This document shows, piece by piece, positions 52,638-62,632 of a DNA stretch of 64,000 nucleotides; within the stretch, counting starts at the first letter, position 1; each line of letters opens with the position of its first letter. Source of the DNA: Alphaproteobacteria bacterium (GTDB lineage Bacteria; Pseudomonadota; Alphaproteobacteria; Rhizobiales; Xanthobacteraceae); the NCBI GenBank assembly GCA_037200445.1, contig JBBCGH010000001.1, forward strand, positions 1,798,001 through 1,862,000, in the 5' to 3' direction. Below the pieces are notes generated by a model. The model did not search any database. It saw only the letters and a list, made by a program, of their open reading frames with translations, and was not told the origin of the DNA. Position numbers and translations under genes: made by a program.

Positions 52638-55316
52638 ATGGCCAAGTGGGTCTACACATTTGGCGACGGCGCCGCCGAAGGCAAAGCCGAGATGAAGAAC
52701 CTTCTCGGCGGCAAGGGCGCAAACCTCGCCGAGATGGCGAACCTCGGCCTGCCGGTGCCGCCCGGCTTCACGATCTCGACCGAGGTGTGCTCCGCGTTCT
52801 ACGCAAACGACAAGACCTACCCCAAGGAGCTCGAGCGCCAAATGAAGGACGCGCTCGGGCATGTCGAGCGCATTACGGATCGGGGATTCGGCGACGCGAA
52901 AAATCCGCTGCTTGTCTCGGTGCGCTCGGGCGCGCGCGCCTCGATGCCGGGCATGATGGACACCGTGCTCAATCTCGGCCTCAACGACGTGACGGTCGAG
53001 GCACTGGCGAAATCCTCCGGCGACAAGCGCTTCGCCTATGACAGCTATCGCCGCTTCATCACCATGTATTCCGACGTGGTGCTCGGCGTCGGGCACGATC
53101 ACTTCGAGGAAATCCTCGAAGGCCACAAGGACCAGAAGGGCCTCACCCTCGATACTGAATTGACTGCGGACGACTGGGCCGAGCTGATCAAGCGCTACAA
53201 GACGCGCGTCAAGGAAGAGAGCGGCGAAGACTTTCCGCAGGACCCGCAGAAGCAGTTGTGGGGCGCGATCGGCGCGGTGTTCGGTTCATGGATGAACCAG
53301 CGCGCCATCACCTATCGGCGCCTGCACAGCATCCCGGAAAGCTGGGGCACCGCCGTGAACGTGCAGGCGATGGTGTTCGGCAACATGGGCGACGATTCGG
53401 CGACCGGCGTTGCGTTCACGCGCAATCCCTCGACCGGCGAGAAGTCGCTCTACGGCGAATTCCTCATCAACGCGCAGGGCGAGGACGTGGTCGCGGGCAT
53501 CCGCACCCCTCAAGAGATCACCGAGACGGCGCGCAAGGCCGCGTCTTCCGACAAGCCCTCGATGGAAAGCGCGATGCCGGAGGCCTACGCGGAGCTGACC
53601 CGCATCTACCGCGCGCTCGAGAAGCATTACCGCGACATGCAGGATCTCGAGTTCACGGTCGAGAAAGGCAAGCTCTGGATGCTGCAGACCCGGTCCGGCA
53701 AGCGCACCGCCAAGGCGGCGCTGCGCATCGCGGTCGAGCTGGCCAACGAGGGCGTGGTCTCCAAGGAAGAGGCGATCACCCGCATCGATCCCGGTTCGCT
53801 CGATCAGCTGCTGCATCCGACCATCGACCCGAAGGCAGAACGCAAGGTGATCGCGACCGGCCTGCCGGCTTCGCCCGGCGCCGCCTCCGGCGAGATCGTG
53901 TTCTCGGCCGATGAGGCCGAGGCGATGAAGGCTCAAGGGCGGAAGGTCATCCTGGTGCGCGTGGAAACCTCGCCGGAGGACATCCACGGCATGCACGCCG
54001 CCGAAGGCATCCTCACCACGCGCGGCGGCATGACCTCGCACGCGGCGGTGGTTGCGCGCGGCATGGGCAAGCCCTGCGTCTCGGGCGCGGGCTCGCTGCG
54101 CGTTGACTATGCGGCGCAGACCATGAGTGCCGCCGGCAAGACCTTCAAGAAGGGCGAGGTCATCACAATCGACGGCTCGACCGGGCAGGTCCTGGCTGGT
54201 GCGGTTGCGATGCAGGAGCCTGCGCTGTCGGACGAGTTCGCCACATTGATGGGTTGGGCCGATAAGGTGCGCAAGCTCAAGGTGCGCGCCAATGCCGACA
54301 CGCCGAACGACGCGCGCGTCGCACTCAAATTCGGCACCGAAGGCATCGGGCTCTGCCGCACCGAGCACATGTTCTTCGACGCCGATCGCATTCGCGCGGT
54401 GCGCGAGATGATCCTCTCCGATGACGAGAAGGGGCGCCGTGCGGCGCTCGCGAAGCTGTTGCCGATGCAGCGCGGCGATTTCACCGAGCTGTTCGCCATC
54501 ATGAAGGGCTTGCCGGTGACCATCCGGCTGCTCGATCCGCCGCTGCACGAATTCCTGCCGCACACCGAAGAGGAGATCCGCGAGGTCGCCGAGTCGATGA
54601 ATGCCGACCCGCGCAAGCTCAAGGAACGCGCGGCCGAGCTCTCCGAGTTCAACCCGATGCTCGGCTTCCGTGGGTGCCGCCTCGCGATCGCGTACCCGGA
54701 GATCGCCGAGATGCAGGCGCGCGCGATCTTCGAGGCGGCAGTCGAGGCTGGCAAGCGCACGGGCGCACCGGTCGTGCCGGAAGTGATGGTGCCGCTGATC
54801 GCCACCAAAATGGAGTTCGATCTGGTCAAGGCGCGCATCGACGCGATGGCGCAAGCCGTGGCGAAGGAGACCGGCACGAAGATCGACTATCAGGTCGGCA
54901 CCATGATCGAACTGCCGCGCGCCTGCCTCAAGGCCGGCGAGATCGCCGAGACGGCGGAGTTCTTCTCGTTCGGCACCAACGATCTGACGCAGACGACGTT
55001 CGGCATCTCGCGCGACGATGCGGCGAGCTTCCTCGGCGCCTACACGGCGAAGGGCATTCTCGCGGTCGACCCGTTCGTCTCGCTCGATCGGGAGGGCGTC
55101 GGCGAACTGATCCGCATCGCGACCGACCGCGGCCGCAAGGTGCGTAACGACCTCAAGCTCGGCATCTGCGGCGAGCACGGGGGCGACCCGGCGTCTGTGG
55201 CGTTCTGTCACGAGGTCGGGCTCGACTACGTGTCATGCTCGCCGTTCCGGGTGCCGATCGCGCGGCTCGCCGCCGCGCAGGCCGCGCTCGGCAAGGATGT
55301 GGCGAGCACGGCCTGA
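52638..55316 (+). CDS. ppdK: Pyruvate phosphate dikinase
   Basis: An 892-residue enzyme interconverting pyruvate and phosphoenolpyruvate with ATP and phosphate. The ATP-grasp domain opens with LLGGKGANLAEMANLGLPVP, the phosphohistidine domain carries TRGGMTSHAAVVARGMGKP with its catalytic histidine, and the C-terminal PEP-binding barrel ends with GICGEHGGDP. ATG 52638 (MAKWVYTFGDG) matches the usual start. An in-frame ATG at 52545 would add 31 unusual residues. A strong terminator follows. It probably supports gluconeogenesis on organic acids, fitting the transporters in the window. Confidence 0.95.
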   Translation: MAKWVYTFGDGAAEGKAEMKNLLGGKGANLAEMANLGLPVPPGFTISTEVCSAFYANDKTYPKELERQMKDALGHVERITDRGFGDAKNPLLVSVRSGARASMPGMMDTVLNLGLNDVTVEALAKSSGDKRFAYDSYRRFITMYSDVVLGVGHDHFEEILEGHKDQKGLTLDTELTADDWAELIKRYKTRVKEESGEDFPQDPQKQLWGAIGAVFGSWMNQRAITYRRLHSIPESWGTAVNVQAMVFGNMGDDSATGVAFTRNPSTGEKSLYGEFLINAQGEDVVAGIRTPQEITETARKAASSDKPSMESAMPEAYAELTRIYRALEKHYRDMQDLEFTVEKGKLWMLQTRSGKRTAKAALRIAVELANEGVVSKEEAITRIDPGSLDQLLHPTIDPKAERKVIATGLPASPGAASGEIVFSADEAEAMKAQGRKVILVRVETSPEDIHGMHAAEGILTTRGGMTSHAAVVARGMGKPCVSGAGSLRVDYAAQTMSAAGKTFKKGEVITIDGSTGQVLAGAVAMQEPALSDEFATLMGWADKVRKLKVRANADTPNDARVALKFGTEGIGLCRTEHMFFDADRIRAVREMILSDDEKGRRAALAKLLPMQRGDFTELFAIMKGLPVTIRLLDPPLHEFLPHTEEEIREVAESMNADPRKLKERAAELSEFNPMLGFRGCRLAIAYPEIAEMQARAIFEAAVEAGKRTGAPVVPEVMVPLIATKMEFDLVKARIDAMAQAVAKETGTKIDYQVGTMIELPRACLKAGEIAETAEFFSFGTNDLTQTTFGISRDDAASFLGAYTAKGILAVDPFVSLDREGVGELIRIATDRGRKVRNDLKLGICGEHGGDPASVAFCHEVGLDYVSCSPFRVPIARLAAAQAALGKDVASTA

Positions 55317-55348
55317 ACCGCCGGCCGGGATTTGGTTAACAGTTCGCG

Positions 55349-55380
55349 AACGCGCCGCGCGGAGCGGCGCGTTTTCATTT
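55349..55380 (+). terminator. Rho-independent terminator after ppdK
   Basis: A 10-bp perfect stem, AACGCGCCGC (55349-55358) with GCGGCGCGTT (55364-55373), five-base loop, followed by TTCATTT. It begins 32 bases after the ppdK stop codon. The remaining bases to 55521 are AT-richer and probably hold the promoter of the next gene. Confidence 0.8.
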
Positions 55381-55521
55381 GCGCTCGCGCCTCCCGCGAT
55401 TAACGCGATCTCAAGGTTAATGCCGCAGAACGGTTAATCGTCGGCGTTCGCCGATGAGTCAATCTTAAGCATCTCGGCGTCATCTTCATCTGAGTGCCGC
55501 GTAGCGTTGCGTGAGTTGCGT

Positions 55522-56962
55522 ATGGTCCCGTCGCGTAACGGGCCGAGAGGGGCGGAAGTTGCCTCTCTCGGTCTCGCCATCCTCCTCTACGTCGTCACCC
55601 CGACGCAGATCGGCGATCGCGATATTGCGGCGGCGCCTGCGCCGGCACCCCCCGCGCTGGCGCGATCATTCGATCGCCTCTCCGTTCGGCACGATTCACG
55701 ACGCGATGTTCCGCATGCCGCAGCCGGTCGGCACGGAAATTCCGGAACCGCCGCGCGTCCGCCTGGCCAGCCTGGGCTTAAGCGACATCACCGGCTCGAT
55801 CGGCCTTGATCGGCCGTCGCGTCCGGACGAAATCGTGTTCCCAACCATCAATCGCGCCGCGAAGGGCGACCGCCTGTTCCCGAGCAGCCCGGCCGACCCG
55901 GATGCGCCCCCCGTCGAGGAGGCGCCCGGGCAGACCATCATGCCGATGCGTGCGAAGACGGCCGACATCGAGTCCAACGACCATAGCGAAGACGAATTGC
56001 CCGACGCGCAGGCGGTCGTCCTCGCCGATATCGCGCGCGATGCGCAGCGTCGCAACGCACCGCCGCAGCCCGACGAGATCGCGGCCGCGATGCATTTCGA
56101 GCCCTTCCCCGAATACGACATCGCGCTTTCTCTGGAGATGAATCCCAAGATCGTCACCGAAGAGCCGGTCGATCTCTCCGACCTCGATCCGACCGAATTC
56201 ACTCCGAACGCGCCGCCGAGCCTCGAGGGCCTCAACGCAGCCGTGAAGGAAACGCGGCTCTATTTCGGAAGCGAACTGTTCAGTAGCTCGCTCGGCGACA
56301 TGAAGCCGTGGGCGATCGGCGAAGCGCCGGTGCTGATGGGTCCGCGCGCGCCTGCCGATCCGGACATGAAACAGACCGCCGCTGCGCCAGCGACCGCGGT
56401 GCCCGGCGTGACCGTTGCCGGCAAAGGTGAGGTGACCGGCGACGACCGGCGTCCGAAGAGCCCGGCCGAGCGCCTCAATCTGTCAGGCGCCAAGCGCGCC
56501 AAGGCAGAGAAGTGCCTCGCGAACGCGGTCTATTTCGAGTCGCGCTCCGAGCCCGTGCGCGGGCAGATCGCGGTCGCGCAGGTGGTCATGAACCGCGTGT
56601 TCTCGGGCTATTACCCGAGCGACGTGTGCGGGACCGTCTATCAGAACGCGCACCGGCACCTCGCCTGCCAGTTCACCTTCGCGTGCGACGGCATTCCGGA
56701 CGTCGTCACCGACCAGGAATCCTGGACGCGCGCGCAGCGCATCGCGCATGAGACGCTAGACGGCAAGCTCTGGCTGCCGGAGATCGCAAAGGCGACGCAC
56801 TATCATGCGTCCTACGTGCATCCCTACTGGGTGCGCGCGATGCGCAAGAACTCCAAGATCGGGCTGCATCACTTCTATCGCCCGCGCAAATGGGGCGACG
56901 GCTCGGATGAGCCTTCATGGGGCAGCGCGACCTACACGGCGGATGCGGCGGCGAGGATGTGA
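55522..56962 (+). CDS. SleB-like cell wall hydrolase, one frame break near the N-terminus
   Basis: The last 145 residues or so form a SleB/CwlJ-type cell wall hydrolase domain (AKCLANAVYFESRSEP-like opening, AQVVMNRVFSGYYPSDVCG, HRHLACQFTFACDG) preceded by a long proline- and acid-rich region. The natural N-terminus with one membrane helix (SLGLAILLYVVTPTQIG) begins at ATG 55522 in one frame, while the rest lies in the next. The frames meet at six cytosines, 55648-55653, where removing one base joins them as APAPPRWRDHSIASPF. Read as a single frame from 55511 the helix is lost. Confidence 0.78.
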
Positions 56963-56972
56963 CGCGGAACGC

Positions 56973-57071
56973 GTCATCCCGGAAGCCGCGCAGCGGCTAT
57001 CCGGGATCGAACACGTCAAACGTCAGTTGATTGATCGATCCCGGCTCTCGCTTCCGCTCGGCCGGGATGAC
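56973..57071. repeat. REP-like palindromic element
   Basis: Two inverted units, GTCATCCC...CGGGATCG (56973-57009) and GATCCCGG...GGGATGAC (57037-57071), lie between the convergent ends of the SleB-like and nadC genes, where they may act as a bidirectional terminator. Confidence 0.75.
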
Positions 57072-57085
57072 CGCCGTACCGGCTG

Positions 57086-57955
57086 TCACATCTCGATATC
57101 CAGCGCCACGTCGAGATTCGGCGCCGAGTGAGTGATCGCGCCGGACGACAAATAATCGACGCCGGTCTCGGCGACAGCGGTGGCGGTCTCGTGCGTGATG
57201 CCGCCAGACGCTTCCAGCACCAGCCTGCCGGCGACCAGCTCCACCGCCGTGCGCATGTCGGCCGGGCTCATGTTGTCGAGCAGCGCCACATCGGCGCCGC
57301 CCGCATCGAGCACCTCGCGCAATTGATCGAGCGTGTCGACCTCGATCTCGATCTTGACCAGATGCCCGGCGACGGCCTTGGCGCGGGCGAGCACAGCCGC
57401 GATGCTGCCCGCGATGGCGATGTGGTTGTCCTTGATCAGGATCGCATCGTCGAGGCCGAAGCGATGATTGAAGCCGCCGCCGCAACGCACCGCGTATTTT
57501 TCCAGCGCGCGCAGGCCAGGCGTGGTCTTGCGCGTGCAGCAAACCCGCCCGTGTGTGTGCGCGATCAGCTTCACGAAGGCCGCGGTCTCGGTGGCGATCC
57601 CTGACAGATGGCCGAGAAAGTTGAGCGCGGTGCGCTCGGCGGCGAGCAGCGCGCGCGCGTCGGCCTCGATGGTCATCAATTTGGTTTTGGCTTCGACCGC
57701 CGCTCCGTCGCGCTTGTGCGCCGTGATCGTCACGGCCGGATCGAGCTTGCGCAGCGTTTCCTCGACGATGGGCAGCCCCGCGATGGTGCCGGCCTTGCGC
57801 GCGACCACCACCGCGTGCCCGCGTGTTCCTGCCGGCACCGTCGCGGTCGAGGTGACATCGCCCGCCCGGCCGAGGTCCTCGGCGAGCGCACGCGTCACCG
57901 CCGCCTCGATTTCGAGCGGCGAGAGGAAGGCATCGGGATGGAGCAGGGGGCTCAT
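57086..57955 (-). CDS. nadC: Nicotinate-nucleotide pyrophosphorylase
   Basis: A 289-residue quinolinate phosphoribosyltransferase that makes nicotinate mononucleotide for NAD synthesis. Visible family parts are [46 protein letters not shown] and the C-terminal [19 protein letters not shown]. It begins 19 bases after nadA in the same direction, so the two share a transcript. No nadB gene is between or beside them. Confidence 0.95.
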   Translation of the reverse strand: MSPLLHPDAFLSPLEIEAAVTRALAEDLGRAGDVTSTATVPAGTRGHAVVVARKAGTIAGLPIVEETLRKLDPAVTITAHKRDGAAVEAKTKLMTIEADARALLAAERTALNFLGHLSGIATETAAFVKLIAHTHGRVCCTRKTTPGLRALEKYAVRCGGGFNHRFGLDDAILIKDNHIAIAGSIAAVLARAKAVAGHLVKIEIEVDTLDQLREVLDAGGADVALLDNMSPADMRTAVELVAGRLVLEASGGITHETATAVAETGVDYLSSGAITHSAPNLDVALDIEM

Positions 57956-57974
57956 GCGAGGTTTCTGAAGCCCC

Positions 57975-59081
57975 TCAATTCTTCAGCTGGATCATCCGCT
58001 CCACCGAGCGCCGCGCTTTCGCCGCGATCAGCGGGTCGATCACGACTTCCTCTTTCATGTAAACGAGGCTGTCGAGGATCTTCGGCAGCGTGATGCGCTT
58101 CATGTGCGGGCAGAGATTGCACGGCTTGACGAAGTCGACACCGGGCAATTCCGCTTTCACGTTGTCGGCCATCGAACACTCGGTGACCATCACGACGCGT
58201 TTCGGCTTGTTCTTGCGCACCCAGTCGATCATGCCCTTGGTCGAGCCGGTGTAGTCGGCAGCCTCGAGCACATCCGGCGGGCATTCGGGATGCGCGATGA
58301 TCTGCACCGACGGATCGTCTGCGCGGTATTTCTCGAGCTCATCGGCGGTGAAGCGCTCGTGCACCTCGCAGGCGCCCTTCCAGGCGATGATCTTCACGTC
58401 CGTTTGGGACGCGACGTAACTGGCCAGATACTGGTCCGGCAGGAAGATCACCTTTTCGGCGCCGAGGCTCTCGACCACCTGCACGGCATTCGCCGAGGTG
58501 CAGCAGATGTCGACCTCGGCTTTCACGTCGGCTGATGTGTTCACATAGGCGACGATCGGCACGCCCGGATACCGGTCGCGCAACAGCCGCACGTCCTCGC
58601 CGGTGATCGAGGAGGCGAGCGAGCAGCCCGCGCGCGCATCGGGGATCAGCACGGTCTTGTCCGGATTGAGAATCTTGGAGGTCTCGGCCATGAAGTGCAC
58701 GCCGGCCTGCACGATGATCGGCGCCTTGGTCTTGGTCGCCTCGACGGCAAGCTGCAGCGAATCGCCGACGAAGTCGGCGACGCAGTTGTAGATCTCCGGC
58801 GTCTGGTAATTGTGCGCCAGGATGACGGCTTTGCGCTCCTTCTTCAGGTCGTTGATCGCCTTCACGTAGGGCGCAAAGAAGGGCCACTCGACCGGCGGGA
58901 CGACCGCCTGCACGCGCTCGTACAGGTGCGCGGTCTCGCGTTCAACCTGCGCGTTCCACGCGAGCTGCGGCATCGGCTTGACGCCGTAGCGCCGCGCGGC
59001 TGCGGTCAGCGCCCCGACCGCCGAGACGATCGGCATGAAGGGTTGGCCACGCGTCGGGCCGTGAGACTCAAACACCGGCAT
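57975..59081 (-). CDS. nadA: Quinolinate synthase A
   Basis: A 368-residue 4Fe-4S enzyme that condenses iminoaspartate with dihydroxyacetone phosphate to quinolinate. Cluster cysteines are in [16 protein letters not shown] and [23 protein letters not shown] and [10 protein letters not shown] are typical. The N-terminal 60 residues are longer than the minimal enzyme, as in many alphaproteobacteria. A near-perfect palindrome lies 17 bases upstream of its ATG. The companion L-aspartate oxidase is absent here, so iminoaspartate must come from a gene elsewhere. Confidence 0.94.
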   Translation of the reverse strand: MPVFESHGPTRGQPFMPIVSAVGALTAAARRYGVKPMPQLAWNAQVERETAHLYERVQAVVPPVEWPFFAPYVKAINDLKKERKAVILAHNYQTPEIYNCVADFVGDSLQLAVEATKTKAPIIVQAGVHFMAETSKILNPDKTVLIPDARAGCSLASSITGEDVRLLRDRYPGVPIVAYVNTSADVKAEVDICCTSANAVQVVESLGAEKVIFLPDQYLASYVASQTDVKIIAWKGACEVHERFTADELEKYRADDPSVQIIAHPECPPDVLEAADYTGSTKGMIDWVRKNKPKRVVMVTECSMADNVKAELPGVDFVKPCNLCPHMKRITLPKILDSLVYMKEEVVIDPLIAAKARRSVERMIQLKN

Positions 59082-59097
59082 TACTGCCTCCCAACGT

Positions 59098-59120
59098 TAT
59101 ATACTCAGTTTGAGCATATA
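59098..59120 (-). promoter_or_regulatory. Palindrome in the nadA promoter, candidate NAD-repressor operator
   Basis: Arms of ten bases, TATATACTCA and TGAGCATATA, around GTT match in nine of ten positions. Its AT-rich sequence stands out, and its place just upstream of nadA suits a repressor of NAD synthesis. NadQ or NrtR-type regulators are known in alphaproteobacteria, but the match to either consensus was not checked. The surrounding 217-base gap to the MFS gene shows no other gene. Confidence 0.5.
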
Positions 59121-59298
59121 TGGGGACGAAAACATCCGGCATTCGCCGGCTGCTGCTCAGAGGCTTATTCTCATTCCGAGCAAATCAGATATAGCACGTG
59201 TCCCGGCGAATTGCGAGTCCCTTTGGGATGAGTTCTCGCTCAACGGCCCCTCAACAAATTCTGATCAATCGGATCACCAATATTCGTTAGGTCAATGA

Positions 59299-60594
59299 AT
59301 GCCCCGTGCCTACCTCTTGCCCGGCTCGGGATTGGAAGGTCGGATTCCCATGACGCAAATGTCTGCTACGGCGCGGTCGATTGGCTGGCGGACGCCGCTG
59401 GTCATCATCCTGTGCGGCTGCCTGATTTCATTGCTCGGCTTCGGTCCGCGCTCCTCCTTTGGTTTCTTCCTGACGCCCATGTCCCAGGCGAATGGCTGGG
59501 GCCGCGACGTGTTCGCACTCGCCTTCGCGCTTCAGAACCTCATTTGGGGCATGGCCCAGCCATTCGCGGGCGCGGTGGCCGATCGCTTCGGAATGCTCCG
59601 GGTGCTTACCATTGGCGCCATCCTGTATGCCGCTGGTCTGGTGCTGATGGCCTACACGACCTCGCCGGTCACACTGCAGTTCACGGCCGGCGCGCTGGTC
59701 GGCTTCGGTCTCGCCGGCTGTTCGTTCAATCTGGTGATTGCGGCGTTCGGCAAGCTGCTGCCGGATCGCTACCGCATGATCGCGATCGGCGCCGGCACCG
59801 CGGCGGGATCCTTCGGGCAGTTTCTTTTTGCTCCCTTCGGCGTCGCGCTGATCCAGAACGTCGGCTGGCAGCATGCGCTACTGACCTTTTCCGGGCTTCT
59901 TCTGCTGATCGTCCCCATGGCGCTCGCGCTTGCGACACCGCCGAACATCTCCGGCAAGCCCGGCTCAACTCCCGCGCAAAACCAATCGCTGATGAGCGCG
60001 CTCGCCGAAGCGTTCGGGCACCGCTCCTATGTGCTGCTCGTTTTCGGCTTCTTCACCTGCGGCTTCCAGCTCGCCTTCATCACGCTGCATCTGCCTTCCT
60101 ACCTGATCGATCGCGGCTTAAGCGCGACGGTCGGCGGCTGGGCGCTCGCCACCATCGGGTTGTTCAACATCATCGGCTCGATCACGGTCGGCTGGCTCTC
60201 GACGCTTTATCCCCGCCGCTATCTGCTCGCGATCAACTACCTCCTGCGCGCCGTCTTCATTTCTGCCTTCGTGCTGTTGCCCGCGAGCACGGTCACCACG
60301 CTCCTGTTCGCGGCCGGCATGGGACTGATGTGGCTCTCGACCGTCCCGCCGACGTCAGGTCTCGTCTCGCTGATGTTCGGCACGCGCTGGCTTGCGACCC
60401 TCTACGGCTTTGCCTTCTTCAGCCATCAGGTCGGCGGGTTTCTCGGCGCCTGGATGGGCGGCCTGCTTTACGAGCGCACCGGCTCCTACGACATTGTGTG
60501 GTGGCTTGCGGTCGCATTCGGCATATTGTCGGCGGTGATCAATCTGCCGATCGAGGAGAAGCCCGTGCTGCGGGCTCAAGTAGCCGCCGCATAA
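59299..60594 (+). CDS. MFS transporter, first of two tandem copies
   Basis: A 431-residue, 12-helix major facilitator protein. The loop between helices 2 and 3 reads GAVADRFGMLRVL, and the N-terminal PRSSFGFFLTPMSQANGWGRD is typical of the oxalate/formate antiporter-like and NarK-adjacent group. Substrate unknown. Start may be ATG 59299 or ATG 59350; the shorter start removes 17 residues without helix content. It is followed after 35 bases by a close paralogue. Confidence 0.88.
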   Translation: MPRAYLLPGSGLEGRIPMTQMSATARSIGWRTPLVIILCGCLISLLGFGPRSSFGFFLTPMSQANGWGRDVFALAFALQNLIWGMAQPFAGAVADRFGMLRVLTIGAILYAAGLVLMAYTTSPVTLQFTAGALVGFGLAGCSFNLVIAAFGKLLPDRYRMIAIGAGTAAGSFGQFLFAPFGVALIQNVGWQHALLTFSGLLLLIVPMALALATPPNISGKPGSTPAQNQSLMSALAEAFGHRSYVLLVFGFFTCGFQLAFITLHLPSYLIDRGLSATVGGWALATIGLFNIIGSITVGWLSTLYPRRYLLAINYLLRAVFISAFVLLPASTVTTLLFAAGMGLMWLSTVPPTSGLVSLMFGTRWLATLYGFAFFSHQVGGFLGAWMGGLLYERTGSYDIVWWLAVAFGILSAVINLPIEEKPVLRAQVAAA

Positions 60595-60629
60595 CATCTG
60601 CGGGCCGGTGCCTGAAGGGGGGAAGGCGA

Positions 60630-61882
60630 ATGACAACCGGCACAGCAGGCTCCGCGCGGACCGTCGCGTGGGGCGGCCCGCTTTTCATCCTGATATGCGG
60701 TTGCCTGATTTCCATCTGTACCAACGGGCCGCGCTCGAGCTTCGGCTTCTTCCTTCAGCCGATGACGACCGAGCTGCACTGGGGCCGTGACATCTTCGCG
60801 TTCGCGATCGCGATCCAGAACATCGTCAACGGCATCGGCCAGCCGTTCTCCGGCGCGATCGCCGACCGCTTCGGTACGGTGCGCGCGCTGATCGCCGGTG
60901 GGATCCTCTATTCGATCGGCCTCGTGCTGATGGCCCATTCGACCACGCCCGGCATGCTGACCCTGTCAGCCGGTGTGCTGATCGGCTTCGGCCTGTCCGG
61001 TGCAAGCATGCCGATCGTGCTCGCCTCCTTCGGCAAGCTGATGCCGCCGGAGTGGCGCTCGACCGCCTTCGGCATCGGCACCGCGGCCGGCTCGTTCGGC
61101 CAGTTCCTGTTCTCGCCGCTAGCAGTTGTGCTGCTCGGCGCCATTGGCTGGCAGAACGCGCTGCTGGTGTACGCCTGCATCGTGCTGCTCGTCTTGCCGC
61201 TGTCGATCGCGCTCGCCTCGCGCGGGCAGGATATGGGCAGCGCCAGCTCGGTCGTGCCGCAATCCTTCCGCGATGCGATCAGCGAAGCATTCGCGCATGG
61301 CTCCTACGTGCTGCTCGTGCTCGGTTTTTTCACCTGCGGCTTCCACGTCGCCTTCATCACGACGCATCTGCCGCCGTATCTGGTCGACAAGGGTCTCGAC
61401 GCCTCGTGGGGCGGCTGGGTCGTTGCGTTCATCGGCTTGTTCAACATCGTCGGTTCGCTCACCGCCGGCATCCTCGGTGGCAAGCTGCCGAAGCGCTATC
61501 TGTTGTCGTTCATCTATTTCTCGCGCGCGATCGCGATCTCCTGGTTCGTGCTGACGCCGGTCACGCCGTGGAGCGCGATGATCTTCGGCGGCGCGATGGG
61601 CTTGTTCTGGCTCTCGACGGTCCCGCTCACCTCGGGCCTCGTCGCGCTGATGTTTGGAACGCGCTACATGGCGACACTGTTCGGCTTTGCGTTTTTCTCG
61701 CATCAGGTCGGCTCTTTCCTCGGTGTGTGGCTGGGCGGTTTCCTTTACGAGCGGACGGGTTCATACGATGTCGTGTGGTGGCTCGCGCCGCGCTTGGCAT
61801 CGTTGCGGCAGTGTTGAACCTGCCGATCAGCGAAAAGCCGGTCGCACGATTGGCCGGCCGCCACGCCCTGATGGAGTTGTGA
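60630..61882 (+). CDS. MFS transporter, second copy, frameshifted near the 3' end
   Basis: A 12-helix transporter closely resembling the preceding one (PRSSFGFFLQPMTTELHWGRD, GAIADRFGTVRALI, LTSGLVALMFGTRYMATLF). The frame from ATG 60630 ends early at 61817. In another frame the missing tail GIVAAVLNLPISEKPVARLA follows to TGA 61880-61882, so one base seems lost near 61788. Only the last part of the protein is affected. This is the first of the many breaks that run to the end of the window. Confidence 0.8.
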
Positions 61883-61883
61883 G

Positions 61884-62562
61884 TTGCAGAGCGAAAAGAA
61901 CGCGGTCTATCTCGCAGCGGCCGAGTACATCGACAGCGATCATCCGGCGATCGCGGCTCTCGTTGCGCGCACGGTGACGGCGAACATGCCGGGCGGCCGA
62001 GAAGGGCGCGCCGCTTCTATCTTGCGGCACGCGAAATCCGTTACGATCCCGACCTCGACTACGCCGATCCGGAATCTATCGCCGCCTCGAGCGTGCTCAA
62101 GGCGGGCCATGCCTACTGCGTCGGCAAGGCCAGCGCTCTTCGCCGCGCTTTGCCGTGCGGGCGGCATTCCGGCGCGTGTCGCGTTCGCGGATGTGACCAA
62201 TCATCTCTCAAGCGAGAAGCTGCGCGAAAAGATGGGCACCAATTATTTCGCCTGGCATGGCTTCACCGAGGTGTTCCTCGATGGCCGCTGGGTGAAGGCG
62301 AGCCCGACTTCAATTCGACGCTGTGCAGCCGCTTCGGCGTTGCGCCACTCGACTTCGATGGGGGCTCGGATGCGCTGCTGCAGGCCTATGACGGCGACGG
62401 CCGCACTTTCATGGCGGTACGAGGTGCTGCACGGCGCTTTCCACACGACGTGCCGGCGAAATTCCTGAGACCGAGATGGCGCGGCTTTATCCTCAGTTGA
62501 AGGGAAAACGCGGCCCACCGACAGGCGGTATGGAATTCGAGGTGCCCATCGCAACCGCTTGA
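61884..62562 (+). pseudogene. Transglutaminase-like cysteine protease-fold gene, at least four frame breaks
   Basis: Pieces in several frames assemble into a transglutaminase-like protein: AEYIDSDHPAIAALV, then EIRYDPDLDYADPESIAASS, KAGHAYCVGKAS with the catalytic cysteine, FAWHGFTEVFLDGRWVKASP with the histidine, and DFDGGSDALLQAYDGDG. It ends GGMEFEVPIATA at 62562. The frame order needs one- or two-base insertions near 62015, 62135, 62305 and 62458. The likely start is TTG 61884, two bases after the MFS stop. All joints are consistent with missing bases. Confidence 0.7.
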
Positions 62563-62632
62563 TCTCCCTTGCTTTGTCGCACCGGCCGGTCCACTAATCC
62601 GCCCTATCTCTTGAGGGCCGGGAGTTTTTCGC

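Noticed and set aside
53286-55211. A 641-residue open frame on the minus strand within ppdK
   Set aside because: It is antisense to an unmistakable pyruvate phosphate dikinase, has an Arg-, His- and Asp-rich composition typical of opposite-strand frames in GC-rich DNA, and shows no motif.
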